Positions 44,429 to 58,396 of a stretch of DNA of 64,000 nt are shown here, piece by piece; positions within the stretch are counted from its first letter, which is position 1, and every line of letters begins with the position of its first letter. The position numbers and the translations under genes were made by a program. This stretch comes from Pythium myriotylum (lineage: Eukaryota > Oomycota > Peronosporomycetes > Pythiales > Pythiaceae), in NCBI GenBank assembly GCA_023091665.1, contig JALJCQ010000030.1, forward strand, positions 1,056,501 through 1,120,500. Direction: 5' to 3'. Under the pieces are notes generated by a model. The model saw only the letters and a list, made by a program, of their open reading frames with translations. It did not search any database and was not told where the DNA came from.

Positions 44429-45519
44429 AAGCCTCATCTTTTTGCTCCAACGCACAACCCACAACACACCAAGAAACCACCTCCCTACGACTCCTCCTAC
44501 CAACCCACACGCAACAGCACTCACCCCAACTCCATACCTCCCACACCTCCCACACCTCCCACACCTCCCACTCACCACCTCGCCAGACCGCCTGATCTTC
44601 GATCCACTGCACCTCTGCACGCCTGGCTGTTGCAACACGACCATTCCTTCCCACTCCGTCCCCTTTACGTCTTCTCTCCCCTCTGTCTTTGCTCAGACCC
44701 CAGACACTACTCTCACACACTCCGGAACACAAACAACATCGATAGCCCAGACACAACGCCCCCTACGCAGTCTCGCACACTTCGTGACTGCCGAAGCCAC
44801 CTGCATGCTTCGCACTCGACCTACTTGCCCATACGTCTCGACATCGCGCACCGGCAACTGCTGTCCGCTCCTCGACATCTTGACAACATCGGAGCAAAGT
44901 AGCTATGACACACAGTGCGACTGGCGGCACCTCGGGTCAGCCGTCCGGCCGGCCCCCTGCAGTCTTGGCTGTGTCGCGTGGTGAGCAACGTGTCGTGTTG
45001 TGGGCCGCGCGCCGTGGTGTGCTGTGCTCTGTTCTGTTGTACTGTGGGCCTGGTTTGATGGCGAACAGTTCGTGGGGGCTCCTGGTTTCTGGTGTGGCCG
45101 CAGAACCGAACGAAAGATCAGTAACTCGATGTGAGGCTTGTGGGAGAGCACGAGCACAAAGCACCACGCCATAATGGAAGAACGAACGTGGCGATGCCGT
45201 GAAGAGGAGTAGCCGTGAGCAGTAGGAGTGTGATTTGGTTAACCGACGAAATGGTGCGCCTCAGTCTCGGCCACTCTCGACAGGTAGAATGGTGTGAGTT
45301 GTTGTGTAGTGCGGCGATGAAGACGGTCGTGTCGATGATGTTCGTTGTGTTTGTCGAGGTGATGCGTGTGTTTTTGAGTTCTGAATGGGTCTGTGTGTGT
45401 GTTGTAGCGTGTTTTTTGTTGTTTGTTGTTGTGTTTGGTGGTTGTTTGTTGTTGTGTTTGTGGTATGTGTGGTGTATGTCGGTATGTGTTTAGACGGGGT
45501 CGGGGTAGGCGAGCGTGCT

Positions 45520-45592
45520 TCTCCTATAGCTCAGTTGGTAGAGCGTGTGGCTGTTAACCGCAAGGTCGCCGGTTCGAACCCGGCTGGGAGAG
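45520..45592 (+). tRNA. tRNA-Asn(GUU), array copy 14
   Basis: Same sequence as copy 1; standard 1164-bp unit. Confidence 0.97.
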
Positions 45593-46683
45593 AAGCCTCA
45601 TCTTTTTGCTCCAACGCACAACCCACAACACACCAAGAAACCACCTCCCTACGACTCCTCCTACCAACCCACACGCAACAGCACTCACCCCAACTCCATA
45701 CCTCCCACACCTCCCACACCTCCCACACCTCCCACTCACCACCTCGCCAGACCGCCTGATCTTCGATCCACTGCACCTCTGCACGCCTGGCTGTTGCAAC
45801 ACGACCATTCCTTCCCACTCCGTCCCCTTTACGTCTTCTCTCCCCTCTGTCTTTGCTCAGACCCCAGACACTACTCTCACACACTCCGGAACACAAACAA
45901 CATCGATAGCCCAGACACAACGCCCCCTACGCAGTCTCGCACACTTCGTGACTGCCGAAGCCACCTGCATGCTTCGCACTCGACCTACTTGCCCATACGT
46001 CTCGACATCGCGCACCGGCAACTGCTGTCCGCTCCTCGACATCTTGACAACATCGGAGCAAAGTAGCTATGACACACAGTGCGACTGGCGGCACCTCGGG
46101 TCAGCCGTCCGGCCGGCCCCCTGCAGTCTTGGCTGTGTCGCGTGGTGAGCAACGTGTCGTGTTGTGGGCCGCGCGCCGTGGTGTGCTGTGCTCTGTTCTG
46201 TTGTACTGTGGGCCTGGTTTGATGGCGAACAGTTCGTGGGGGCTCCTGGTTTCTGGTGTGGCCGCAGAACCGAACGAAAGATCAGTAACTCGATGTGAGG
46301 CTTGTGGGAGAGCACGAGCACAAAGCACCACGCCATAATGGAAGAACGAACGTGGCGATGCCGTGAAGAGGAGTAGCCGTGAGCAGTAGGAGTGTGATTT
46401 GGTTAACCGACGAAATGGTGCGCCTCAGTCTCGGCCACTCTCGACAGGTAGAATGGTGTGAGTTGTTGTGTAGTGCGGCGATGAAGACGGTCGTGTCGAT
46501 GATGTTCGTTGTGTTTGTCGAGGTGATGCGTGTGTTTTTGAGTTCTGAATGGGTCTGTGTGTGTGTTGTAGCGTGTTTTTTGTTGTTTGTTGTTGTGTTT
46601 GGTGGTTGTTTGTTGTTGTGTTTGTGGTATGTGTGGTGTATGTCGGTATGTGTTTAGACGGGGTCGGGGTAGGCGAGCGTGCT

Positions 46684-46756
46684 TCTCCTATAGCTCAGTT
46701 GGTAGAGCGTGTGGCTGTTAACCGCAAGGTCGCCGGTTCGAACCCGGCTGGGAGAG
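46684..46756 (+). tRNA. tRNA-Asn(GUU), array copy 15
   Basis: Same sequence as copy 1; standard 1164-bp unit. Confidence 0.97.
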
Positions 46757-47847
46757 AAGCCTCATCTTTTTGCTCCAACGCACAACCCACAACACACCAA
46801 GAAACCACCTCCCTACGACTCCTCCTACCAACCCACACGCAACAGCACTCACCCCAACTCCATACCTCCCACACCTCCCACACCTCCCACACCTCCCACT
46901 CACCACCTCGCCAGACCGCCTGATCTTCGATCCACTGCACCTCTGCACGCCTGGCTGTTGCAACACGACCATTCCTTCCCACTCCGTCCCCTTTACGTCT
47001 TCTCTCCCCTCTGTCTTTGCTCAGACCCCAGACACTACTCTCACACACTCCGGAACACAAACAACATCGATAGCCCAGACACAACGCCCCCTACGCAGTC
47101 TCGCACACTTCGTGACTGCCGAAGCCACCTGCATGCTTCGCACTCGACCTACTTGCCCATACGTCTCGACATCGCGCACCGGCAACTGCTGTCCGCTCCT
47201 CGACATCTTGACAACATCGGAGCAAAGTAGCTATGACACACAGTGCGACTGGCGGCACCTCGGGTCAGCCGTCCGGCCGGCCCCCTGCAGTCTTGGCTGT
47301 GTCGCGTGGTGAGCAACGTGTCGTGTTGTGGGCCGCGCGCCGTGGTGTGCTGTGCTCTGTTCTGTTGTACTGTGGGCCTGGTTTGATGGCGAACAGTTCG
47401 TGGGGGCTCCTGGTTTCTGGTGTGGCCGCAGAACCGAACGAAAGATCAGTAACTCGATGTGAGGCTTGTGGGAGAGCACGAGCACAAAGCACCACGCCAT
47501 AATGGAAGAACGAACGTGGCGATGCCGTGAAGAGGAGTAGCCGTGAGCAGTAGGAGTGTGATTTGGTTAACCGACGAAATGGTGCGCCTCAGTCTCGGCC
47601 ACTCTCGACAGGTAGAATGGTGTGAGTTGTTGTGTAGTGCGGCGATGAAGACGGTCGTGTCGATGATGTTCGTTGTGTTTGTCGAGGTGATGCGTGTGTT
47701 TTTGAGTTCTGAATGGGTCTGTGTGTGTGTTGTAGCGTGTTTTTTGTTGTTTGTTGTTGTGTTTGGTGGTTGTTTGTTGTTGTGTTTGTGGTATGTGTGG
47801 TGTATGTCGGTATGTGTTTAGACGGGGTCGGGGTAGGCGAGCGTGCT

Positions 47848-47920
47848 TCTCCTATAGCTCAGTTGGTAGAGCGTGTGGCTGTTAACCGCAAGGTCGCCGG
47901 TTCGAACCCGGCTGGGAGAG
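47848..47920 (+). tRNA. tRNA-Asn(GUU), array copy 16
   Basis: Same sequence as copy 1; standard 1164-bp unit. Confidence 0.97.
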
Positions 47921-49011
47921 AAGCCTCATCTTTTTGCTCCAACGCACAACCCACAACACACCAAGAAACCACCTCCCTACGACTCCTCCTACCAACCCAC
48001 ACGCAACAGCACTCACCCCAACTCCATACCTCCCACACCTCCCACACCTCCCACACCTCCCACTCACCACCTCGCCAGACCGCCTGATCTTCGATCCACT
48101 GCACCTCTGCACGCCTGGCTGTTGCAACACGACCATTCCTTCCCACTCCGTCCCCTTTACGTCTTCTCTCCCCTCTGTCTTTGCTCAGACCCCAGACACT
48201 ACTCTCACACACTCCGGAACACAAACAACATCGATAGCCCAGACACAACGCCCCCTACGCAGTCTCGCACACTTCGTGACTGCCGAAGCCACCTGCATGC
48301 TTCGCACTCGACCTACTTGCCCATACGTCTCGACATCGCGCACCGGCAACTGCTGTCCGCTCCTCGACATCTTGACAACATCGGAGCAAAGTAGCTATGA
48401 CACACAGTGCGACTGGCGGCACCTCGGGTCAGCCGTCCGGCCGGCCCCCTGCAGTCTTGGCTGTGTCGCGTGGTGAGCAACGTGTCGTGTTGTGGGCCGC
48501 GCGCCGTGGTGTGCTGTGCTCTGTTCTGTTGTACTGTGGGCCTGGTTTGATGGCGAACAGTTCGTGGGGGCTCCTGGTTTCTGGTGTGGCCGCAGAACCG
48601 AACGAAAGATCAGTAACTCGATGTGAGGCTTGTGGGAGAGCACGAGCACAAAGCACCACGCCATAATGGAAGAACGAACGTGGCGATGCCGTGAAGAGGA
48701 GTAGCCGTGAGCAGTAGGAGTGTGATTTGGTTAACCGACGAAATGGTGCGCCTCAGTCTCGGCCACTCTCGACAGGTAGAATGGTGTGAGTTGTTGTGTA
48801 GTGCGGCGATGAAGACGGTCGTGTCGATGATGTTCGTTGTGTTTGTCGAGGTGATGCGTGTGTTTTTGAGTTCTGAATGGGTCTGTGTGTGTGTTGTAGC
48901 GTGTTTTTTGTTGTTTGTTGTTGTGTTTGGTGGTTGTTTGTTGTTGTGTTTGTGGTATGTGTGGTGTATGTCGGTATGTGTTTAGACGGGGTCGGGGTAG
49001 GCGAGCGTGCT

Positions 49012-49084
49012 TCTCCTATAGCTCAGTTGGTAGAGCGTGTGGCTGTTAACCGCAAGGTCGCCGGTTCGAACCCGGCTGGGAGAG
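49012..49084 (+). tRNA. tRNA-Asn(GUU), array copy 17
   Basis: Same sequence as copy 1; standard 1164-bp unit. Confidence 0.97.
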
Positions 49085-50175
49085 AAGCCTCATCTTTTTG
49101 CTCCAACGCACAACCCACAACACACCAAGAAACCACCTCCCTACGACTCCTCCTACCAACCCACACGCAACAGCACTCACCCCAACTCCATACCTCCCAC
49201 ACCTCCCACACCTCCCACACCTCCCACTCACCACCTCGCCAGACCGCCTGATCTTCGATCCACTGCACCTCTGCACGCCTGGCTGTTGCAACACGACCAT
49301 TCCTTCCCACTCCGTCCCCTTTACGTCTTCTCTCCCCTCTGTCTTTGCTCAGACCCCAGACACTACTCTCACACACTCCGGAACACAAACAACATCGATA
49401 GCCCAGACACAACGCCCCCTACGCAGTCTCGCACACTTCGTGACTGCCGAAGCCACCTGCATGCTTCGCACTCGACCTACTTGCCCATACGTCTCGACAT
49501 CGCGCACCGGCAACTGCTGTCCGCTCCTCGACATCTTGACAACATCGGAGCAAAGTAGCTATGACACACAGTGCGACTGGCGGCACCTCGGGTCAGCCGT
49601 CCGGCCGGCCCCCTGCAGTCTTGGCTGTGTCGCGTGGTGAGCAACGTGTCGTGTTGTGGGCCGCGCGCCGTGGTGTGCTGTGCTCTGTTCTGTTGTACTG
49701 TGGGCCTGGTTTGATGGCGAACAGTTCGTGGGGGCTCCTGGTTTCTGGTGTGGCCGCAGAACCGAACGAAAGATCAGTAACTCGATGTGAGGCTTGTGGG
49801 AGAGCACGAGCACAAAGCACCACGCCATAATGGAAGAACGAACGTGGCGATGCCGTGAAGAGGAGTAGCCGTGAGCAGTAGGAGTGTGATTTGGTTAACC
49901 GACGAAATGGTGCGCCTCAGTCTCGGCCACTCTCGACAGGTAGAATGGTGTGAGTTGTTGTGTAGTGCGGCGATGAAGACGGTCGTGTCGATGATGTTCG
50001 TTGTGTTTGTCGAGGTGATGCGTGTGTTTTTGAGTTCTGAATGGGTCTGTGTGTGTGTTGTAGCGTGTTTTTTGTTGTTTGTTGTTGTGTTTGGTGGTTG
50101 TTTGTTGTTGTGTTTGTGGTATGTGTGGTGTATGTCGGTATGTGTTTAGACGGGGTCGGGGTAGGCGAGCGTGCT

Positions 50176-50248
50176 TCTCCTATAGCTCAGTTGGTAGAGC
50201 GTGTGGCTGTTAACCGCAAGGTCGCCGGTTCGAACCCGGCTGGGAGAG
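50176..50248 (+). tRNA. tRNA-Asn(GUU), array copy 18
   Basis: Same sequence as copy 1; standard 1164-bp unit. Confidence 0.97.
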
Positions 50249-51339
50249 AAGCCTCATCTTTTTGCTCCAACGCACAACCCACAACACACCAAGAAACCAC
50301 CTCCCTACGACTCCTCCTACCAACCCACACGCAACAGCACTCACCCCAACTCCATACCTCCCACACCTCCCACACCTCCCACACCTCCCACTCACCACCT
50401 CGCCAGACCGCCTGATCTTCGATCCACTGCACCTCTGCACGCCTGGCTGTTGCAACACGACCATTCCTTCCCACTCCGTCCCCTTTACGTCTTCTCTCCC
50501 CTCTGTCTTTGCTCAGACCCCAGACACTACTCTCACACACTCCGGAACACAAACAACATCGATAGCCCAGACACAACGCCCCCTACGCAGTCTCGCACAC
50601 TTCGTGACTGCCGAAGCCACCTGCATGCTTCGCACTCGACCTACTTGCCCATACGTCTCGACATCGCGCACCGGCAACTGCTGTCCGCTCCTCGACATCT
50701 TGACAACATCGGAGCAAAGTAGCTATGACACACAGTGCGACTGGCGGCACCTCGGGTCAGCCGTCCGGCCGGCCCCCTGCAGTCTTGGCTGTGTCGCGTG
50801 GTGAGCAACGTGTCGTGTTGTGGGCCGCGCGCCGTGGTGTGCTGTGCTCTGTTCTGTTGTACTGTGGGCCTGGTTTGATGGCGAACAGTTCGTGGGGGCT
50901 CCTGGTTTCTGGTGTGGCCGCAGAACCGAACGAAAGATCAGTAACTCGATGTGAGGCTTGTGGGAGAGCACGAGCACAAAGCACCACGCCATAATGGAAG
51001 AACGAACGTGGCGATGCCGTGAAGAGGAGTAGCCGTGAGCAGTAGGAGTGTGATTTGGTTAACCGACGAAATGGTGCGCCTCAGTCTCGGCCACTCTCGA
51101 CAGGTAGAATGGTGTGAGTTGTTGTGTAGTGCGGCGATGAAGACGGTCGTGTCGATGATGTTCGTTGTGTTTGTCGAGGTGATGCGTGTGTTTTTGAGTT
51201 CTGAATGGGTCTGTGTGTGTGTTGTAGCGTGTTTTTTGTTGTTTGTTGTTGTGTTTGGTGGTTGTTTGTTGTTGTGTTTGTGGTATGTGTGGTGTATGTC
51301 GGTATGTGTTTAGACGGGGTCGGGGTAGGCGAGCGTGCT

Positions 51340-51412
51340 TCTCCTATAGCTCAGTTGGTAGAGCGTGTGGCTGTTAACCGCAAGGTCGCCGGTTCGAACC
51401 CGGCTGGGAGAG
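51340..51412 (+). tRNA. tRNA-Asn(GUU), array copy 19
   Basis: Same sequence as copy 1; standard 1164-bp unit. Confidence 0.97.
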
Positions 51413-52503
51413 AAGCCTCATCTTTTTGCTCCAACGCACAACCCACAACACACCAAGAAACCACCTCCCTACGACTCCTCCTACCAACCCACACGCAACA
51501 GCACTCACCCCAACTCCATACCTCCCACACCTCCCACACCTCCCACACCTCCCACTCACCACCTCGCCAGACCGCCTGATCTTCGATCCACTGCACCTCT
51601 GCACGCCTGGCTGTTGCAACACGACCATTCCTTCCCACTCCGTCCCCTTTACGTCTTCTCTCCCCTCTGTCTTTGCTCAGACCCCAGACACTACTCTCAC
51701 ACACTCCGGAACACAAACAACATCGATAGCCCAGACACAACGCCCCCTACGCAGTCTCGCACACTTCGTGACTGCCGAAGCCACCTGCATGCTTCGCACT
51801 CGACCTACTTGCCCATACGTCTCGACATCGCGCACCGGCAACTGCTGTCCGCTCCTCGACATCTTGACAACATCGGAGCAAAGTAGCTATGACACACAGT
51901 GCGACTGGCGGCACCTCGGGTCAGCCGTCCGGCCGGCCCCCTGCAGTCTTGGCTGTGTCGCGTGGTGAGCAACGTGTCGTGTTGTGGGCCGCGCGCCGTG
52001 GTGTGCTGTGCTCTGTTCTGTTGTACTGTGGGCCTGGTTTGATGGCGAACAGTTCGTGGGGGCTCCTGGTTTCTGGTGTGGCCGCAGAACCGAACGAAAG
52101 ATCAGTAACTCGATGTGAGGCTTGTGGGAGAGCACGAGCACAAAGCACCACGCCATAATGGAAGAACGAACGTGGCGATGCCGTGAAGAGGAGTAGCCGT
52201 GAGCAGTAGGAGTGTGATTTGGTTAACCGACGAAATGGTGCGCCTCAGTCTCGGCCACTCTCGACAGGTAGAATGGTGTGAGTTGTTGTGTAGTGCGGCG
52301 ATGAAGACGGTCGTGTCGATGATGTTCGTTGTGTTTGTCGAGGTGATGCGTGTGTTTTTGAGTTCTGAATGGGTCTGTGTGTGTGTTGTAGCGTGTTTTT
52401 TGTTGTTTGTTGTTGTGTTTGGTGGTTGTTTGTTGTTGTGTTTGTGGTATGTGTGGTGTATGTCGGTATGTGTTTAGACGGGGTCGGGGTAGGCGAGCGT
52501 GCT

Positions 52504-52576
52504 TCTCCTATAGCTCAGTTGGTAGAGCGTGTGGCTGTTAACCGCAAGGTCGCCGGTTCGAACCCGGCTGGGAGAG
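52504..52576 (+). tRNA. tRNA-Asn(GUU), array copy 20
   Basis: Same sequence as copy 1; standard 1164-bp unit. Confidence 0.97.
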
Positions 52577-53667
52577 AAGCCTCATCTTTTTGCTCCAACG
52601 CACAACCCACAACACACCAAGAAACCACCTCCCTACGACTCCTCCTACCAACCCACACGCAACAGCACTCACCCCAACTCCATACCTCCCACACCTCCCA
52701 CACCTCCCACACCTCCCACTCACCACCTCGCCAGACCGCCTGATCTTCGATCCACTGCACCTCTGCACGCCTGGCTGTTGCAACACGACCATTCCTTCCC
52801 ACTCCGTCCCCTTTACGTCTTCTCTCCCCTCTGTCTTTGCTCAGACCCCAGACACTACTCTCACACACTCCGGAACACAAACAACATCGATAGCCCAGAC
52901 ACAACGCCCCCTACGCAGTCTCGCACACTTCGTGACTGCCGAAGCCACCTGCATGCTTCGCACTCGACCTACTTGCCCATACGTCTCGACATCGCGCACC
53001 GGCAACTGCTGTCCGCTCCTCGACATCTTGACAACATCGGAGCAAAGTAGCTATGACACACAGTGCGACTGGCGGCACCTCGGGTCAGCCGTCCGGCCGG
53101 CCCCCTGCAGTCTTGGCTGTGTCGCGTGGTGAGCAACGTGTCGTGTTGTGGGCCGCGCGCCGTGGTGTGCTGTGCTCTGTTCTGTTGTACTGTGGGCCTG
53201 GTTTGATGGCGAACAGTTCGTGGGGGCTCCTGGTTTCTGGTGTGGCCGCAGAACCGAACGAAAGATCAGTAACTCGATGTGAGGCTTGTGGGAGAGCACG
53301 AGCACAAAGCACCACGCCATAATGGAAGAACGAACGTGGCGATGCCGTGAAGAGGAGTAGCCGTGAGCAGTAGGAGTGTGATTTGGTTAACCGACGAAAT
53401 GGTGCGCCTCAGTCTCGGCCACTCTCGACAGGTAGAATGGTGTGAGTTGTTGTGTAGTGCGGCGATGAAGACGGTCGTGTCGATGATGTTCGTTGTGTTT
53501 GTCGAGGTGATGCGTGTGTTTTTGAGTTCTGAATGGGTCTGTGTGTGTGTTGTAGCGTGTTTTTTGTTGTTTGTTGTTGTGTTTGGTGGTTGTTTGTTGT
53601 TGTGTTTGTGGTATGTGTGGTGTATGTCGGTATGTGTTTAGACGGGGTCGGGGTAGGCGAGCGTGCT

Positions 53668-53740
53668 TCTCCTATAGCTCAGTTGGTAGAGCGTGTGGCT
53701 GTTAACCGCAAGGTCGCCGGTTCGAACCCGGCTGGGAGAG
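53668..53740 (+). tRNA. tRNA-Asn(GUU), array copy 21
   Basis: Same sequence as copy 1; standard 1164-bp unit. Confidence 0.97.
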
Positions 53741-54831
53741 AAGCCTCATCTTTTTGCTCCAACGCACAACCCACAACACACCAAGAAACCACCTCCCTAC
53801 GACTCCTCCTACCAACCCACACGCAACAGCACTCACCCCAACTCCATACCTCCCACACCTCCCACACCTCCCACACCTCCCACTCACCACCTCGCCAGAC
53901 CGCCTGATCTTCGATCCACTGCACCTCTGCACGCCTGGCTGTTGCAACACGACCATTCCTTCCCACTCCGTCCCCTTTACGTCTTCTCTCCCCTCTGTCT
54001 TTGCTCAGACCCCAGACACTACTCTCACACACTCCGGAACACAAACAACATCGATAGCCCAGACACAACGCCCCCTACGCAGTCTCGCACACTTCGTGAC
54101 TGCCGAAGCCACCTGCATGCTTCGCACTCGACCTACTTGCCCATACGTCTCGACATCGCGCACCGGCAACTGCTGTCCGCTCCTCGACATCTTGACAACA
54201 TCGGAGCAAAGTAGCTATGACACACAGTGCGACTGGCGGCACCTCGGGTCAGCCGTCCGGCCGGCCCCCTGCAGTCTTGGCTGTGTCGCGTGGTGAGCAA
54301 CGTGTCGTGTTGTGGGCCGCGCGCCGTGGTGTGCTGTGCTCTGTTCTGTTGTACTGTGGGCCTGGTTTGATGGCGAACAGTTCGTGGGGGCTCCTGGTTT
54401 CTGGTGTGGCCGCAGAACCGAACGAAAGATCAGTAACTCGATGTGAGGCTTGTGGGAGAGCACGAGCACAAAGCACCACGCCATAATGGAAGAACGAACG
54501 TGGCGATGCCGTGAAGAGGAGTAGCCGTGAGCAGTAGGAGTGTGATTTGGTTAACCGACGAAATGGTGCGCCTCAGTCTCGGCCACTCTCGACAGGTAGA
54601 ATGGTGTGAGTTGTTGTGTAGTGCGGCGATGAAGACGGTCGTGTCGATGATGTTCGTTGTGTTTGTCGAGGTGATGCGTGTGTTTTTGAGTTCTGAATGG
54701 GTCTGTGTGTGTGTTGTAGCGTGTTTTTTGTTGTTTGTTGTTGTGTTTGGTGGTTGTTTGTTGTTGTGTTTGTGGTATGTGTGGTGTATGTCGGTATGTG
54801 TTTAGACGGGGTCGGGGTAGGCGAGCGTGCT

Positions 54832-54904
54832 TCTCCTATAGCTCAGTTGGTAGAGCGTGTGGCTGTTAACCGCAAGGTCGCCGGTTCGAACCCGGCTGGG
54901 AGAG
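54832..54904 (+). tRNA. tRNA-Asn(GUU), array copy 22
   Basis: Same sequence as copy 1; standard 1164-bp unit. Confidence 0.97.
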
Positions 54905-55995
54905 AAGCCTCATCTTTTTGCTCCAACGCACAACCCACAACACACCAAGAAACCACCTCCCTACGACTCCTCCTACCAACCCACACGCAACAGCACTCAC
55001 CCCAACTCCATACCTCCCACACCTCCCACACCTCCCACACCTCCCACTCACCACCTCGCCAGACCGCCTGATCTTCGATCCACTGCACCTCTGCACGCCT
55101 GGCTGTTGCAACACGACCATTCCTTCCCACTCCGTCCCCTTTACGTCTTCTCTCCCCTCTGTCTTTGCTCAGACCCCAGACACTACTCTCACACACTCCG
55201 GAACACAAACAACATCGATAGCCCAGACACAACGCCCCCTACGCAGTCTCGCACACTTCGTGACTGCCGAAGCCACCTGCATGCTTCGCACTCGACCTAC
55301 TTGCCCATACGTCTCGACATCGCGCACCGGCAACTGCTGTCCGCTCCTCGACATCTTGACAACATCGGAGCAAAGTAGCTATGACACACAGTGCGACTGG
55401 CGGCACCTCGGGTCAGCCGTCCGGCCGGCCCCCTGCAGTCTTGGCTGTGTCGCGTGGTGAGCAACGTGTCGTGTTGTGGGCCGCGCGCCGTGGTGTGCTG
55501 TGCTCTGTTCTGTTGTACTGTGGGCCTGGTTTGATGGCGAACAGTTCGTGGGGGCTCCTGGTTTCTGGTGTGGCCGCAGAACCGAACGAAAGATCAGTAA
55601 CTCGATGTGAGGCTTGTGGGAGAGCACGAGCACAAAGCACCACGCCATAATGGAAGAACGAACGTGGCGATGCCGTGAAGAGGAGTAGCCGTGAGCAGTA
55701 GGAGTGTGATTTGGTTAACCGACGAAATGGTGCGCCTCAGTCTCGGCCACTCTCGACAGGTAGAATGGTGTGAGTTGTTGTGTAGTGCGGCGATGAAGAC
55801 GGTCGTGTCGATGATGTTCGTTGTGTTTGTCGAGGTGATGCGTGTGTTTTTGAGTTCTGAATGGGTCTGTGTGTGTGTTGTAGCGTGTTTTTTGTTGTTT
55901 GTTGTTGTGTTTGGTGGTTGTTTGTTGTTGTGTTTGTGGTATGTGTGGTGTATGTCGGTATGTGTTTAGACGGGGTCGGGGTAGGCGAGCGTGCT

Positions 55996-56068
55996 TCTCC
56001 TATAGCTCAGTTGGTAGAGCGTGTGGCTGTTAACCGCAAGGTCGCCGGTTCGAACCCGGCTGGGAGAG
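55996..56068 (+). tRNA. tRNA-Asn(GUU), array copy 23
   Basis: Same sequence as copy 1; standard 1164-bp unit. Confidence 0.97.
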
Positions 56069-57159
56069 AAGCCTCATCTTTTTGCTCCAACGCACAACCC
56101 ACAACACACCAAGAAACCACCTCCCTACGACTCCTCCTACCAACCCACACGCAACAGCACTCACCCCAACTCCATACCTCCCACACCTCCCACACCTCCC
56201 ACACCTCCCACTCACCACCTCGCCAGACCGCCTGATCTTCGATCCACTGCACCTCTGCACGCCTGGCTGTTGCAACACGACCATTCCTTCCCACTCCGTC
56301 CCCTTTACGTCTTCTCTCCCCTCTGTCTTTGCTCAGACCCCAGACACTACTCTCACACACTCCGGAACACAAACAACATCGATAGCCCAGACACAACGCC
56401 CCCTACGCAGTCTCGCACACTTCGTGACTGCCGAAGCCACCTGCATGCTTCGCACTCGACCTACTTGCCCATACGTCTCGACATCGCGCACCGGCAACTG
56501 CTGTCCGCTCCTCGACATCTTGACAACATCGGAGCAAAGTAGCTATGACACACAGTGCGACTGGCGGCACCTCGGGTCAGCCGTCCGGCCGGCCCCCTGC
56601 AGTCTTGGCTGTGTCGCGTGGTGAGCAACGTGTCGTGTTGTGGGCCGCGCGCCGTGGTGTGCTGTGCTCTGTTCTGTTGTACTGTGGGCCTGGTTTGATG
56701 GCGAACAGTTCGTGGGGGCTCCTGGTTTCTGGTGTGGCCGCAGAACCGAACGAAAGATCAGTAACTCGATGTGAGGCTTGTGGGAGAGCACGAGCACAAA
56801 GCACCACGCCATAATGGAAGAACGAACGTGGCGATGCCGTGAAGAGGAGTAGCCGTGAGCAGTAGGAGTGTGATTTGGTTAACCGACGAAATGGTGCGCC
56901 TCAGTCTCGGCCACTCTCGACAGGTAGAATGGTGTGAGTTGTTGTGTAGTGCGGCGATGAAGACGGTCGTGTCGATGATGTTCGTTGTGTTTGTCGAGGT
57001 GATGCGTGTGTTTTTGAGTTCTGAATGGGTCTGTGTGTGTGTTGTAGCGTGTTTTTTGTTGTTTGTTGTTGTGTTTGGTGGTTGTTTGTTGTTGTGTTTG
57101 TGGTATGTGTGGTGTATGTCGGTATGTGTTTAGACGGGGTCGGGGTAGGCGAGCGTGCT

Positions 57160-57232
57160 TCTCCTATAGCTCAGTTGGTAGAGCGTGTGGCTGTTAACCG
57201 CAAGGTCGCCGGTTCGAACCCGGCTGGGAGAG
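57160..57232 (+). tRNA. tRNA-Asn(GUU), array copy 24
   Basis: Same sequence as copy 1; standard 1164-bp unit. Confidence 0.97.
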
Positions 57233-58323
57233 AAGCCTCATCTTTTTGCTCCAACGCACAACCCACAACACACCAAGAAACCACCTCCCTACGACTCCTC
57301 CTACCAACCCACACGCAACAGCACTCACCCCAACTCCATACCTCCCACACCTCCCACACCTCCCACACCTCCCACTCACCACCTCGCCAGACCGCCTGAT
57401 CTTCGATCCACTGCACCTCTGCACGCCTGGCTGTTGCAACACGACCATTCCTTCCCACTCCGTCCCCTTTACGTCTTCTCTCCCCTCTGTCTTTGCTCAG
57501 ACCCCAGACACTACTCTCACACACTCCGGAACACAAACAACATCGATAGCCCAGACACAACGCCCCCTACGCAGTCTCGCACACTTCGTGACTGCCGAAG
57601 CCACCTGCATGCTTCGCACTCGACCTACTTGCCCATACGTCTCGACATCGCGCACCGGCAACTGCTGTCCGCTCCTCGACATCTTGACAACATCGGAGCA
57701 AAGTAGCTATGACACACAGTGCGACTGGCGGCACCTCGGGTCAGCCGTCCGGCCGGCCCCCTGCAGTCTTGGCTGTGTCGCGTGGTGAGCAACGTGTCGT
57801 GTTGTGGGCCGCGCGCCGTGGTGTGCTGTGCTCTGTTCTGTTGTACTGTGGGCCTGGTTTGATGGCGAACAGTTCGTGGGGGCTCCTGGTTTCTGGTGTG
57901 GCCGCAGAACCGAACGAAAGATCAGTAACTCGATGTGAGGCTTGTGGGAGAGCACGAGCACAAAGCACCACGCCATAATGGAAGAACGAACGTGGCGATG
58001 CCGTGAAGAGGAGTAGCCGTGAGCAGTAGGAGTGTGATTTGGTTAACCGACGAAATGGTGCGCCTCAGTCTCGGCCACTCTCGACAGGTAGAATGGTGTG
58101 AGTTGTTGTGTAGTGCGGCGATGAAGACGGTCGTGTCGATGATGTTCGTTGTGTTTGTCGAGGTGATGCGTGTGTTTTTGAGTTCTGAATGGGTCTGTGT
58201 GTGTGTTGTAGCGTGTTTTTTGTTGTTTGTTGTTGTGTTTGGTGGTTGTTTGTTGTTGTGTTTGTGGTATGTGTGGTGTATGTCGGTATGTGTTTAGACG
58301 GGGTCGGGGTAGGCGAGCGTGCT

Positions 58324-58396
58324 TCTCCTATAGCTCAGTTGGTAGAGCGTGTGGCTGTTAACCGCAAGGTCGCCGGTTCGAACCCGGCTGGGAGAG
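58324..58396 (+). tRNA. tRNA-Asn(GUU), array copy 25
   Basis: Same sequence as copy 1. The following spacer lacks one C in the CCCCC run at 58921-58924, giving the only 1163-bp unit. Confidence 0.97.
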